Below the pieces are notes generated by a model that was given only the letters and a program-made list of their open reading frames with translations, did no database searches and was not told where the DNA came from. Below, piece by piece: positions 21,801 to 30,679 of a DNA stretch of 64,000 bases. The translations under genes were made by a program, and so were the position numbers. Within the stretch, counting starts at the first letter, position 1, and each line of letters starts with the position of its first letter. The stretch covers positions 11,780,001-11,844,000 of the forward strand of contig OW204012.1 in the NCBI GenBank assembly GCA_934047225.1. The letters run 5' to 3'. This DNA is from Ypsolopha sequella (lineage: Eukaryota > Arthropoda > Insecta > Lepidoptera > Ypsolophidae).

Positions 21801-24800
21801 CAATAATAAAACGTCATAGAGCTTAGTTTTGTTTGAAGCAAAATGACGTGCTCAATGTCAGGTAGTATGCACTCTTAAATGTGGCGACGTCATGTACCTG
21901 AGTATCGTGCGCGCGCATCTTGCACTTCTTCTTATAGTTCTCGTACCACATCTTGACTTGCGCGGCGGTGCGCGGCCTCTCGCCCCCGCACCGCTTGTTC
22001 ACCTCCTCGCAGATCGTCGACCAGACCAGCTGGAACAGAATGACCTGTCAATTAGAAATTGACGCAACGGAAACAAAAAAAAACCGGCCAAGTGCGAGTC
22101 GGACTTGCACACAAAGGCTTCCGTACCATTATCTATAAAAACGGCAAAAAAAGCGACCTTCCTAGTTTTAACAGAAATGTGATCTGCCCAAGAAACAACT
22201 ATTATATTCAAATACACGCACAATTTGCACATTCTTTGTAATTATTGTTTTATAATAATAACCCACTCTCGGTGGAATTCGAGCGCCCCACTGCAGGTGA
22301 CGGCAGAATAAAGCGCCGCGGACTCCGGTTATGCTGAGTCGGAGCCTTTTCTTTGCTGCGATATACATGACCAGAATAAATTAACCTTTTTCTTTTATTA
22401 AGTCAAATTCAAATAGTTTATTTTGCTAAATAGGTATACATAATACACTTTTTACACGTCAAATTTAATCTAATAAAAATATATGTAATAAAATAATAAA
22501 TGTACATGAACTAAATTAAAGGTTTATTTAATTTATGTAGCAAATTTTGAGATTTCAGGGTTGGTTCCATAGTAAAAGTTGTTGTATACCATTGACTGAA
22601 TAAGCTCTTCAAATATGGTTACACCTTTCTGTTACACGTTGTATATGTCGTGACCAGATCACGATCATTTCATGAAATGGTCAACTGTCACTGACCAGAT
22701 CATTAAATGTTCAACGTTTAACGATTTGGTCAGCGACGTTTGACCATATCATTAATGTAGGGTGTCCATACAAATGTTGATACAAAAAATTCGAAATCTT
22801 GTTATTAGGAACTTATTTATTGTTCTTTAAAGTACAAAATCAACAACTTATAAAGAATTAGGACGTATTTCAAGTAACTTATTTTACTGAATGTTACAAA
22901 ATTAATATTAACTACTTAGGTTAATTTTTTAGAAAAATCAATAACGATTTGGCAAATTAGATATTTTTAAGGAACTTATTTTACTGAATAATACGTAATA
23001 ATAATCACAACCATCTGGGTTAAATATAATGAATTAGTTGTTTTATGAACTTTTCTTACAAAATACAGGGTATAAAAAGTACGAGTGAAATTATAAGGGG
23101 GGTTTCAGAATCGACAATATATTACAAAAAATAAATGGAGCGTCAAAATAATCATCTTCCCATACAAATCAGCTAATAACTTTAAATACGGTGCGTGAAC
23201 CAGAGGTATAAAAAATTGGTAAATAAAGCGTCACTAATAATAATTATTATTCAGTAAATATTTTAATATTCAATATCTTTGGTAAAAAGTATTACTGCTT
23301 AAAAATGGCACAAAGTATCACAAATAAAATAATTCAAAATAATAGAAAAGGAAATTCTTGCGCCCTCATTTGTTGATGCATGACAAGCTTTGATGGCACT
23401 TCGAAGTACAAAGCGTTTTATTTTTAAAACATGCACATCTGTTTGTACGGCAATCAACTACTTTGCCTGCAATATTTTTCGTATCAAGAGGGCCACGGTC
23501 GATTTTTGGTACATTTAAAAATACGGAATTACCTACATCTAACAAAGGCAGCTTTTTGGCAGTGTTATCGACCATTTTTTCCGCAGCACGCTTGATACCT
23601 CTGTGAGCTTGTTCTCTTTCATTAACAATTGCTTGTTCATTTTTGCAAAGGAAACATAAAACCTGAGATCCATAGCCTTCTTCACCACAAGAAACTCCAC
23701 AAATACTATGCACTGGTTTGGAACAAGAACTGCAAGAATGAGCCCCTGATGTTTCTTTTCCACAGACAAGACATATCAGATCATCAGATGAGGATGGTTC
23801 TATATTTTCTATACCCAGCAATTCAATATTACCAGGCACTTTAGTATTAACCAACCCTTCAATATTATTAAATTTTATAAATGAGGTATACTCCGAATTG
23901 TCAGCAACCGGTTTATTAACAATTGTTTCATTTTTTTGGAGCGTTACATTAACATTTTCTCTATTATCTTCTCTAGGAACCTCTTTCTGAGTGATTTTGT
24001 TCAAGTCTTCCTCTGTTTGGATAGATGCAATAACACTGTCAGGAATATCGCATCCTTTCAGTATCGTTTTCGGTTCAGAACCAAATAACGCTCGGTAAGG
24101 AGATCTGCCAATGATTCGATGGTAAGAGGAGATTTTGTAGTATTGAATAAAATAACAACCTACAGACCATTTAGTAGATTTATTATCTAGCATCCAACAA
24201 CGCAACATATTTTCTACATCTTGGTTAGATCTTGCAACACTGCCTTGCGTTTGAGGACGCCTTGGACTACCATGAATGATTTTGCACTCCGACCACATCT
24301 TTACTAGTTCTTCTATCTATAACATGCGCCGTGAATTCCCTTCCATTATCACTTTGAAGTATACAAGGGGCACCAAACTCCAAGAATATTTTCAAAAGTT
24401 CTATTGCTACATCTGCAGCTCTCTTTGTTTTTAGTGGTCTCAGGTGTAAACATTTTGTCGCATGATCTTGATAATTGATAAGCCATTTATATTCTCCGTC
24501 TGGAGCAGATTGTAGGTCCACTAAATCTACTTGTCCTCGTACATTGAAATCTTTCGAAATTATCGGTTGTGTTATTTTTGACACTGAACGTTTCATTTCA
24601 CATACGGAGCACAAGTCAACAAATATCTCAATTGCCCTTTTTGGAATGTAGAATCAATTTTTCACATGCTGATACATTTTTAATCGGCCACCATGTCCGA
24701 TAGATTTATGAACTTCTGTAAGTATTTCAAAATATTTTTCCATCGGAATTATGCGAATAGTAGTATCTTCGATGCATTTCTTCTTGAATATTAAAAACTC

Positions 24801-27800
24801 CTCACCCGCAATTTCCATAATATCATATTTTGAAAGCCAATAATAGTCCATAGACTTTTTTTGCATGGTCACCCTACTTTCCTTTATTTGTTGTATAACC
24901 TAAAAATGAAAACAAAGATTCTTTAGTAATCGGTCAAATAAATTAATGAAGTATCTTAATTCCCTACCTAGCTTATATTTTAACAGAGACGAGTATAATA
25001 TTAAGATTATGATTTAAATATGTGTATTAAGAAACCGATACCAACCTTTGAAATATGTTCCGAATTCCAGGGTTTTTTGACGTTGCTGTCGGTTTTTACA
25101 TGACTTGCATAAAACTTGTGTAGTTTTGTATCATAATTACACTTTACTGCACTTTCTTCCTCAGTTATTACATTATTAACATCATTTAAAACAAGAGAAT
25201 TGTTTAGCGCCGCCATGATGCATCGCACAAACAATAACATTGCGCCATCAGCGCTGCTAGTGGTGAATAAATGTAACTATTTTACGATATGATCATACGA
25301 TGTTTGACCAGATTATGAAATGGTCTTGTGTTTAGTTGATTATATCGTCAAACGATCTCTATTCATTGATTTGGTCAATCCATATCATGAAATGGTCAAC
25401 AAACAATGTAATATTTCATAAAATGCGACCATTTCATGAAATGGTCGACTATTTCATGAAATGTTCAATTCTATGATCTGGTCACGACATATATACAAGG
25501 TGAATTTGTGAACATCGCCCAAATTCATACTTGAGCCTTGGTAAGTGATCAGCATCATGAACCAATAACGATTTTTGTAAAATTCATAAAATGAAATTTC
25601 GTCTCCCCATAGTGATTCACTCAGGACTGGGAGTGAATTACTATGGGAAGTAGAAATTTCATTATACAAATTTCACAAAAATTGTTATCGATTCATGATG
25701 CTGATCACTTACCGAGCCTCTAGTATGAATTTGGACGATGATCAAAAAGTCCCCTTGTATACAAGATTAAAATTATAGGTAAAATATATATTATACAAGG
25801 TGAAATCCAATCAACCGCCCGAACCCATACCGGAGACCCGTCACCCGGCCAGGGACCAGAGTTGCCTTCTGGACTGGGTGTCTATCATCAAAAACATAGA
25901 TATACTATCGAATTCCGATGTCTTAAGGATATGTTCGCACTTGAAGTGACGACACAGATTGTTAATAGTTCAATACCTACTAAAGGCAATTTTGAAATTT
26001 CAGTTTTTATCTATGTTTTTGATGATAAGCACCTCGTTTAGTTGGCAACTAAAGATACAGAATAGGGGGGCTGGAACAAGGTTTAATGATGACCAACCGA
26101 GCCCCCAGCTGTTTTAGTAACACTTACTAACACTTGCAAAGTGTGATAGTTGACACTGTCACTTCTGTTTAGAAGTTAGTTTCTTTTGTGTTGTGTTTTT
26201 CAAGAATAAATAGTATATCCACGTAGATATATCTATCTATCTAGTCCCGGTGCAAACAGGTTAGATTCAAACATAGGTAGAGAAATATTTGCAACTCAGC
26301 GTTATACAAAACGGACGTAGTTTAACTAACATGATCATGTTTCATAGTTATCTACATATGTCAGCTATATACAAGCTAAGTACCCAGATTTCACATATTT
26401 AATAACAAACGTCTGAAAGAAGATGTAGTGACGAGAATAGACAAAGGAATGCTTCGGTTTGGACATGTAGAGAGGATGAATGAAACTAGAGTAACGAAAG
26501 AAATTTATGGTGCAAAGTGGAAGGTACAGCTCGACCAGGCCGCCCTAGAAGGACGTCTATGCTGAGCAAATTGGCGACATAGGTACATAATCTACACGCA
26601 TTACACGTTCGATAAAATGTAAAAAAAAAGTGCGAGTCAGACTCGCGTACCTAGGGTTCCGTAATTCTAAAGATTTGGGAATTAAAAAAATAGGCTCACT
26701 TAAATTTAATAGACTTGCTTAAAGTAAAAATATAACGGAAAAGATATTATTTATTACAAATACAAAAAAATAAATATATAAAATAAAATAAAAAAAGACT
26801 CACTTTGATTTTTGCGAGAAAAACGACGTTTCGGTCGAGTTTAAAAGTGACCTTCATCAGCCTCCGCGGGGTGCCCCAGCGTGTGCGACACCCCTAGGAG
26901 GACGGTCTTTTTTTTCAAAAATCAAACCGAGACTTAGCTATAATAATAGGTCTTTACCTATGAAATTTCGTGCATATTCATGTTCATAATTCCTGTAATT
27001 CAATTATTTGTTTTTTGTTTGAAAGTTGATTTCAAGGTTTTACATCTATGTATTAAATTTTGTTTTTATTTTCAGTTTGAATATAAAAATTAAATCTTCA
27101 CAACTAGTTCCTCCTAAATGCCATCCATTTCCATGACAAGATTCATTATAATTATTTACAGCTGACACTTTTCAAAAATTTAATTAATGTTGCTGTTAGC
27201 TTAATGTTGTATCATTCATACACATAAGAAACTACATCATTTGAATTAGTTATTCCAAAAAAAAATGCAATAATGTTAGTACTGAAAATTGAGTTTCCTT
27301 CAAATTCTCTATAGAAAACGGCAATTTCATATGTAACGACTAATATTTATTTTGTTATGATATAGGTGAATATAATGCAATAAATGCAACAAAGTCAAAA
27401 TATATGTGTACATACATTTACATTGAAAATAATTTTTCTTTTCCACAGGGAAAGTTGATTAGTATGAGCAGTAGGTATATTTACACTCGGCATATACAGT
27501 TTGACGAGAAAGGGAGTGCGGGGTTGCTTTGGGCCCAAAAAGTATGTGGGCATAATATAGCCCCGTTTAAGAAAAGGAGAAAGGGCATGCAGCTTTGAAA
27601 ACAACATAATTCAAAGCGTCAATTTATAAATAAGTCAATATTTTAGGAATTACTAAACCGATTTAGATAAGACTTATACGCATTGGCAAGGAATTATCCA
27701 GAGAACGTAACAAAGTAATAATTACCAAAATCTGATCATTACTTTTTGAATTATCTTTAAATAAAACTTTTAAACCTAACTTTCACAACTATGCTTATAT

Positions 27801-30649
27801 TTTCGAAACCACTAGACCGCTTTGGATGATTTTTCCACGACAGTAAAGCTAATAATCACCTATTTGCTCCTATTGGTCGCATTATTGGAACTGCCCTGCC
27901 GAATCACGTCCCGGTATCTAGCAATCAGGTCAAGAACGATCCGCTACTCCAGTTTGGGGAACTTTGACTAATTAAACGTGAATATCTCAGAAATTACTGA
28001 ACCGATTTAGATAAACCTTGTTTCTATTGGCTTGGAATTATTCAGAGGACGTAACAAAGTAATAATTTGCAAAATATGATATTTAGTTTTTGAGTTATTT
28101 TCAAAGACAAGCTTTCACATCGATTTTTGACACAATTGTTTATATATCTAAAACTACTGCTCCAATTTGGATGATTCTTCCACGGAAGTAAAGCTAATAA
28201 TCACCTATTTGCTCCTATTGGTCGCATTATTGGAACTGCCCTGCCGAATCACGTCCCGGTATCTAGCAATCAGGTCAAGAACGATCCGCTACTCCAGTTT
28301 GGGGAACTTTGACTAATTAAATGTGAATATCTCAGAAATTACTGAACCGATTTAGATAAACCTTGTTTCTATTGGCTTGGAATTATTCAGAGGACGTAAC
28401 AAAGTAATAATTTGCAAAATATGATATTTAGTTTTTGAGTTATTTTCAAAGACAAGCTTTCACATCGATTTTTGACACAATTGTTTATATATCTAAAACT
28501 ACTGCTCCAATTTGGATGATTCTTCCACGGAAGTAAAGCTAATAATCACCTATTTGCTCCTATTGGTCGCATTATTGGAACTGCCCTGCCGAATCACGTC
28601 CCGGTATCTAGCAATCAGGTCAAGAACGATCCGCTACTCCAGTTTGGGGAACTTTGACTAATTAAATGTGAATATCTCAGAAATTACTGAACCGATTTAG
28701 ATAAACCTTGTTTCTATTGGCTTGGAATTATTCAGAGGACGTAACAAAGTAATAATTTGCAAAATATGATATTTAGTTTTTGAGTTATTTTCAAAGACAA
28801 GCTTTCACATCGATTTTTGACACAATCGTTTATATATCTAAAACTACTGCTACAATTTGGATGATTCTTCCACGGAAGTAAAGCTAATAATCACCTGTTT
28901 GCTCCTATTGGTCGCATTATTGGACCTGCCCTGCCGGAGTACGTCCCGGTGCCGCGCGATCAGCTCGAGAACGGTCCGCTTCTCCAGTATATGTGTACAT
29001 ACATTTACATTGAAAATAATTTTTCTTTTCCACAGGGAAAGTTGATTAGTATGAGCAGTAGGTATATTTACACTCGGCATATACAGTTTGACGAGAAAGG
29101 GAGTGCGGGGTTGCTTTGGGCCCAAAAAGTATGTGGGCATAATATAGCCCCGTTTAAGAAAAGGAGAAAGGGCATGCAGCTTTGAAAACAACATAATTCA
29201 AAGCGTAAATTTATAAATAAGTCAATATTTTAGGAATTACTAAACCGATTTAGATAAGACTTATACGCATTGGCAAGGAATTATCCAGAGAACGTAACAA
29301 AGTAATAATTACCAAAATCTGATCATTACTTTTTGAATTATCTTTAAATAAAACTTTTAAACCTAACTTTCACAACTATGCTTATATTTTCGAAACCACT
29401 AGACCGCTTTGGATGATTTTTCCACGACAGTAAAGCTAATAATCACCTATTTGCTCCTATTGGTCGCATTATTGGAACTGCCCTGCCGAATCACGTCCCG
29501 GTATCTAGCAATCAGGTCAAGAACGATCCGCTACTCCAGTTTGGGGAACTTTGACTAATTAAACGTGAATATCTCAGAAATTACTGAACCGATTTAGATA
29601 AACCTTGTTTCTATTGGCTTGGAATTATTCAGAGGACGTAACAAAGTAATAATTTGCAAAATATGATATTTAGTTTTTGAGTTATTTTCAAAGACAAGCT
29701 TTCACATCGATTTTTGACACAATTGTTTATATATCTAAAACTACTGCTCCAATTTGGATGATTCTTCCACGGAAGTAAAGCTAATAATCACCTATTTGCT
29801 CCTATTGGTCGCATTATTGGAACTGCCCTGCCGAATCACGTCCCGGTATCTAGCAATCAGGTCAAGAACGATCCGCTACTCCAGTTTGGGGAACTTTGAC
29901 TAATTAAATGTGAATATCTCAGAAATTACTGAACCGATTTAGATAAACCTTGTTTCTATTGGCTTGGAATTATTCAGAGGACGTAACAAAGTAATAATTT
30001 GCAAAATATGATATTTAGTTTTTGAGTTATTTTCAAAGACAAGCTTTCACATCGATTTTTGACACAATTGTTTATATATCTAAAACTACTGCTCCAATTT
30101 GGATGATTCTTCCACGGAAGTAAAGCTAATAATCACCTATTTGCTCCTATTGGTCGCATTATTGGAACTGCCCTGCCGAATCACGTCCCGGTATCTAGCA
30201 ATCAGGTCAAGAACGATCCGCTACTCCAGTTTGGGGAACTTTGACTAATTAAATGTGAATATCTCAGAAATTACTGAACCGATTTAGATAAACCTTGTTT
30301 CTATTGGCTTGGAATTATTCAGAGGACGTAACAAAGTAATAATTTGCAAAATATGATATTTAGTTTTTGAGTTATTTTCAAAGACAAGCTTTCACATCGA
30401 TTTTTGACACAATCGTTTATATATCTAAAACTACTGCTACAATTTGGATGATTCTTCCACGGAAGTAAAGCTAATAATCACCTGTTTGCTCCTATTGGTC
30501 GCATTATTGGACCTGCCCTGCCGGAGTACGTCCCGGTGCCGCGCGATCAGCTCGAGAACGGTCCGCTTCTCCAGTTCGGTGAAGTTCTTGCTGCGCTCCT
30601 TGTGCCCGCGGCGGGCTCTGATGGCCGCTGCTCCGCTCCGAGTGGACAT
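15361..30649 (-). CDS. Myb/SANT-like (zeste-type) DNA-binding protein, five exons
   Basis: Coding exons on the minus strand, in order: 30649-30482, 22029-21898, 20723-20651, 19850-19771, 15891-15361. They total 984 nt (327 aa plus stop), and every junction has GT-AG and the right phase. Residues about 20-95 form a Myb/SANT-like domain of the insect zeste/Myb_DNA-bind_5 type: NFTELEKRTVLELIARHRDV, then NATNRSKQ joined by splicing to LVWSTICEEVN, then RTAAQVKMWYENYKKK. The middle is acidic and polar. Residues 230-234 are PLNLS, a form of the CtBP-binding PxDLS motif. Residues about 268-325 are a charged coiled coil (EEERLYF... MELRQKEEIF... KLKMDFLEK), as in other members. Probably a nuclear DNA-binding regulator; targets unknown. 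AG directly upstream of the start (GTTTCCAG then AGTGATG) implies a 5' UTR exon further right. An orthologue name cannot be given from sequence alone. Confidence 0.86.
16110..16538. mobile_element. 429-bp TIR element ending in TTAA
   Basis: TTAAGGGGCTAGCAAAATGC at the left, inverted at the right as GCATTGTGGAGCCCCTTAA; TTAA at both outer ends suggests a TTAA-type target site. Lies in intron 4 of the Myb/SANT gene. The 69-aa ORF at its right end is not protein-like. Confidence 0.5.
17149..17404. mobile_element. hAT-like MITE, copy 2 (internally deleted)
   Basis: Same ends and body as 9345-9643 but 256 bp, lacking part of the right half. Flanks CCACCAAT and CAGACAAT are only partly alike, so the target duplication has decayed or an end was lost. 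Confidence 0.65.
17413..17675 (+). repeat. CCGGC(C/T)AAGTGCGAG interspersed repeat
   Basis: AAAACCGGCTAAGTGCGAGC...GGGTTCCGTACC, then GCGGCAACAGAAATACATCA, ATCACGGTTCATGAGATACA and GACGGACTGACGGACGGACA to GGGTCCCG. This is the most complete copy in the window of a family whose ends recur at 22079, 26626, 31870, 57340, 58560, 59070 and 61220. Confidence 0.55.
17676..17900 (+). mobile_element. LINE/SINE 3' fragment
   Basis: AACCCACAACCGTGCGGTGT...CCCGAGGGGGTGTCAGAGG. The GGGGGTGTCAGAGG block also ends the SINE at 20735 and recurs at 37185 and (reversed) 42455. No intact ORF. Confidence 0.4.
17901..18559. other. Intronic sequence, nothing assigned
   Basis: Mixed AT-rich DNA; a short GC-richer part (18240-18360) has no ORF of protein-like composition. 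Confidence 0.25.
18560..18720 (-). repeat. LINE/SINE 3'-end fragment, reversed
   Basis: Reverse copy of the GTTGCCTGG...TATTGCTATTAGCAAT...GCCGCC...GTACAAT segment found inside the 13504-13931 element, ending in T-rich sequence on this strand. Confidence 0.45.
18721..19199. other. Intronic sequence, nothing assigned
   Basis: Includes CCCAAAGTCGAAA...GACTTTGGG (18949-18992), a short inverted repeat, and four CCCCTAAA-type words (18805, 19080-19140). No gene. Confidence 0.25.
19200..19345 (+). repeat. Second copy of the 10597 repeat
   Basis: GTCGCGTAAGCGTCTTCACT and GAATCTGCTGAAACTGGTCG match 10620-10680. Here the CTGATGA core is CAGAAGA, so any ribozyme activity would be lost. An imperfect palindrome CAGAACATTTTAAATGTTCT lies just before. 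Confidence 0.45.
19771..19850 (-). CDS. Myb/SANT gene exon 4
   Basis: 80 nt from TTGTTGTAG to donor AAC|GTGAGT. With the base left from exon 3 it reads EDDGEAANSARSDGAHSV then KDDDCVPVN, an acidic linker. Confidence 0.78.
19903..20550. mobile_element. Hairpin-headed element: partial plus and full minus copies, head to head
   Basis: Begins with a long snap-back AATAGTAGTTCATGCTACAA...TTGTATCATACTACG-type hairpin (19903-20033), then the body AAATTATGATTGGCTCAAAA. Near 20200 a complete copy starts in the other orientation (TTTCAATGCAAGTGCTCGTA) and ends at 20550 with the same hairpin sequence. Other copies: 40563, 55552 (two), 59650, 63040. Confidence 0.6.
20651..20723 (-). CDS. Myb/SANT gene exon 3
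   Basis: 73 nt between TTTTTTACAG and a GTACTA donor. HQQPEAPGLLDGML... then WQSMHPLDVT plus one base. No motif; a Pro/Gln-rich spacer with a short hydrophobic stretch. Confidence 0.75.
20735..20985 (-). mobile_element. tRNA-derived SINE
   Basis: On the minus strand: TGGTCTGATGGTTCGAACGT (A-box side), GCGGGTTCAAATCCTGTAGG (B box), CACATTTGTGCACGTTAAGC, GTGTCCGAAGTACGGCGAT, and near the 3' end CCCCTTC...ATTCATGTCGTGACG. The tRNA-like head followed by an unrelated body defines a SINE. Confidence 0.6.
20990..21445. repeat. GCCGACTAGTCGGC-rich repeat
   Basis: Several copies of GCCGACTA(G/T)(T/C)CGGC-like palindromes (21039, 21060, 21402, 21425) at both ends of an AT-rich middle, giving an overall inverted arrangement. 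A non-autonomous element with short inverted subrepeats is the likely explanation. Confidence 0.4.
21450..21790. repeat. Interspersed repeat, GTCTACCAGTTTCGGAGATA part
   Basis: TTTTTTAAAGATTTCTCGAAAC occurs at 21465 and 21745, with GGTCTACCAGTTTCGGAGAT and a G run between; the same order is at 57540-57790 in another copy of the CCGGCCAAGTGCGAG family. Confidence 0.45.
21898..22029 (-). CDS. Myb/SANT gene exon 2
   Basis: 132 nt, phase 0 on both sides; acceptor CTGTTCCAG, donor CAG|GTACAT. It encodes LVWSTICEEVNKR, a CGG ERPRTAAQ segment and MWYENYKKKCKMRAHDTQ, the second half of the DNA-binding domain. An alternative acceptor 15 nt upstream (TTGACAG) would add five in-frame codons (VILFQ); the shorter form fits the family spacing better. 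Confidence 0.85.
22076..22547 (+). repeat. 5' part of the CCGGCCAAGTGCGAG repeat, then unassigned DNA
   Basis: AAACCGGCCAAGTGCGAGTC...GGCTTCCGTACC (22079-22140) lies just upstream (minus-strand sense) of Myb/SANT exon 2. After about 22150 I recognise nothing; 22260-22360 is GC-rich without a useful ORF. Confidence 0.45.
22548..22641. mobile_element. One arm of the CAACGTGTAACAG MITE
   Basis: GGTTGGTTCCATAGTAAAAG to GTTACACGTTG, matching the right arm of 7167-7431. The left arm is missing. The TATA after it is the target site of the adjacent integrase transposon. Confidence 0.55.
22646..25489 (-). mobile_element. Ginger/KRBA2-like integrase DNA transposon
   Basis: 2,844 bp with perfect 16-bp TIRs (TGTCGTGACCAGATCA) and a 4-bp target duplication TATA (22642-22645, 25490-25493). 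TGT...ACA ends, a 4-bp duplication and an rve-type integrase are the marks of Ginger cut-and-paste elements. Subterminal regions contain repeated CATTTCATGAAATGGTC palindromes (near 22667, 25387, 25427, 25449), likely transposase-binding sites. Coding strand is minus; it lies in intron 1 of the Myb/SANT gene in the same orientation as that gene. Confidence 0.8.
23366..25240 (-). pseudogene. Broken integrase-type transposase with Cys-rich C-terminus
   Basis: Exon 1 25240-25046 (65 codons) splices at CAAAG|GTTGGT to an acceptor TTTTTAG before 24899, in phase. Exon 2 holds an N-terminal region with HKSIGHGGRLKMYQHVK (the integrase zinc-binding H-H part and a C.VC just downstream), then the DDE core: GQVDLVDLQS (first Asp), LQSDNGREF (second Asp) and GSVARSN where the family has Glu in GSVERSN. 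After the core come a C2-type cluster (CLVCGK...CSSCSKPVHSICG...CFLC) and a Cys-rich tail (CRTNRCACFK...CTSKCH). Damage: an in-frame TGA at 24654-24656, a frameshift between about 24290 and 24300, and Ala at the catalytic Glu. KRBA2-like proteins are the nearest family I recognise. Inactive as it stands. Confidence 0.75.
25496..25757. mobile_element. 262-bp hairpin MITE (CAAGGTGAATTTGTGAACAT)
   Basis: Left CAAGGTGAATTTGTGAACATCG, right CGATGATCAAAAAGTCCCCTTG with TA outside both. Long arms match through GGTAAGTGATCAGCATCATG and its inverse; loop around GGACTGGGAGTGAATTACTA. Second copy at 60275-60541. Confidence 0.6.
25877..26045 (+). mobile_element. TIR element GACTGGGTGTCTATCATCAA, short copy
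   Basis: CATCAAAAACATAGATATAC on the left and TATCTATGTTTTTGATGAT on the right are inverted. A longer copy (41996-42392) keeps more interior, including GGATATGTTCGCA. Confidence 0.5.
26399..26580 (+). mobile_element. LINE reverse-transcriptase C-terminal fragment
   Basis: Reads RFGHVERMNETRVTKEIYG, the RW.GHV.RM motif region found after the RT domain of RTE/CR1-type LINEs, then AKWK and RPPRR-type residues in another frame. No full ORF. Confidence 0.55.
26620..26672 (+). repeat. 5' part of the interspersed GTGCGAGTC repeat
   Basis: AAAAGTGCGAGTCAGACTCGCGTACCTAGGGTTCCGTAATTC; truncated copy of the family described at 17413. Confidence 0.45.
26790..26940 (-). repeat. Small TIR element with hammerhead-like core
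   Basis: Ends AGACTCACTTTGATTTTTGC and AAAAATCAAACCGAGACTTA are inverted. Minus strand: CTGATGA (26860-26854), a GGTC/GACC stem with a loop of about 14 nt, GAAA (26832-26829), then CGTCGT, which could form the tiny stem III (AC-GUC-GU) used by Penelope-type hammerheads. Confidence 0.4.
27449..27598 (+). other. Candidate terminal exon of an unknown gene, copy 1
   Basis: TTTTCTTTTCCACAG (polypyrimidine and AG) is followed by 49 open codons and TGA. The peptide KLISMSSRYIYTRHIQF, DEKGSAGLLWAQKVCGHN and a basic KKRRKGMQL end look protein-like, and GC content is higher than around it. I do not recognise it, and no upstream exon on the plus strand was found. It could be a retroposed or displaced exon. 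Confidence 0.35.
27860..28660 (-). pseudogene. Three decayed copies of the Myb/SANT first exon (unit 1)
   Basis: Copies at about 27860-27964, 28205-28309 and 28550-28654 match the exon from its donor to about codon LEKR, sharing the same substitutions: the last codon CAG has become TAG while the GTGATT donor is kept. They must have decayed once and then been amplified with the 345-bp block. Confidence 0.75.
28895..28987 (-). pseudogene. Intact but 5'-truncated copy of the Myb/SANT exon
   Basis: Identical to the true exon from LEKRTVLELIARHRDV to SKQ with its donor, but cut at 28987 by the duplication junction. The minus-strand frame stays open through the junction back to 29194, giving an unrelated N-terminal extension. 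Without an acceptor at the right place it is probably not used. Confidence 0.7.
29036..29185 (+). other. Candidate terminal exon of an unknown gene, copy 2
   Basis: Exact repeat of 27449-27598 produced by the 1,587-bp duplication; same acceptor, same stop. Confidence 0.35.
29447..30245 (-). pseudogene. Three decayed copies of the Myb/SANT first exon (unit 2)
   Basis: Same three decayed exon copies as in unit 1, shifted by 1,587 bp (donor ends at 29447, 29792 and 30137), between the real exon and exon 2. Confidence 0.75.
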
Positions 30650-30653
30650 CACT
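30482..30653 (-). CDS. Myb/SANT gene exon with start codon
   Basis: Acceptor GTTTCCAG ends at 30654; the ATG is 30649-30647. It encodes MSTRSGAAAIRARRGHKERS and the first half of the Myb/SANT domain to SKQ, donor CAG|GTGATT. It is GC-rich compared with its surroundings. Eight related sequences lie in the adjacent 3.2 kb, this being the only complete one. Confidence 0.85.
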
Positions 30654-30679
30654 CTGGAAACAAAGTTGCATTATGTTTA

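Larger units (their letters stand above)
27401..30574. repeat. 1,587-bp tandem duplication containing a 345-bp repeat
   Basis: 27401-28987 and 28988-30574 are virtually identical; I noticed a single base difference (27618 C, 29205 A). The right edge of each unit lies inside the Myb/SANT first coding exon. Within a unit, a 345-bp block is repeated four times (landmark CACCT at 27857, 28202, 28547, 28892 and again at 29444, 29789, 30134, 30479). The near identity implies a very recent event or an assembly artefact. Confidence 0.9.

Noticed and set aside
23539..23844. Overlapping ORFs on both strands within the transposase
   Set aside because: Frame shadows of the Cys-rich C-terminal part.
23366..24298. 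Functional host KRBA2-like gene
   Set aside because: It sits between exact TIRs and a target duplication and is broken by a stop, a frameshift and a lost catalytic residue.
28850..29194. Novel 114-aa protein on the minus strand
   Set aside because: It is the truncated Myb/SANT exon read through the duplication junction into the reverse complement of the plus-strand candidate exon.
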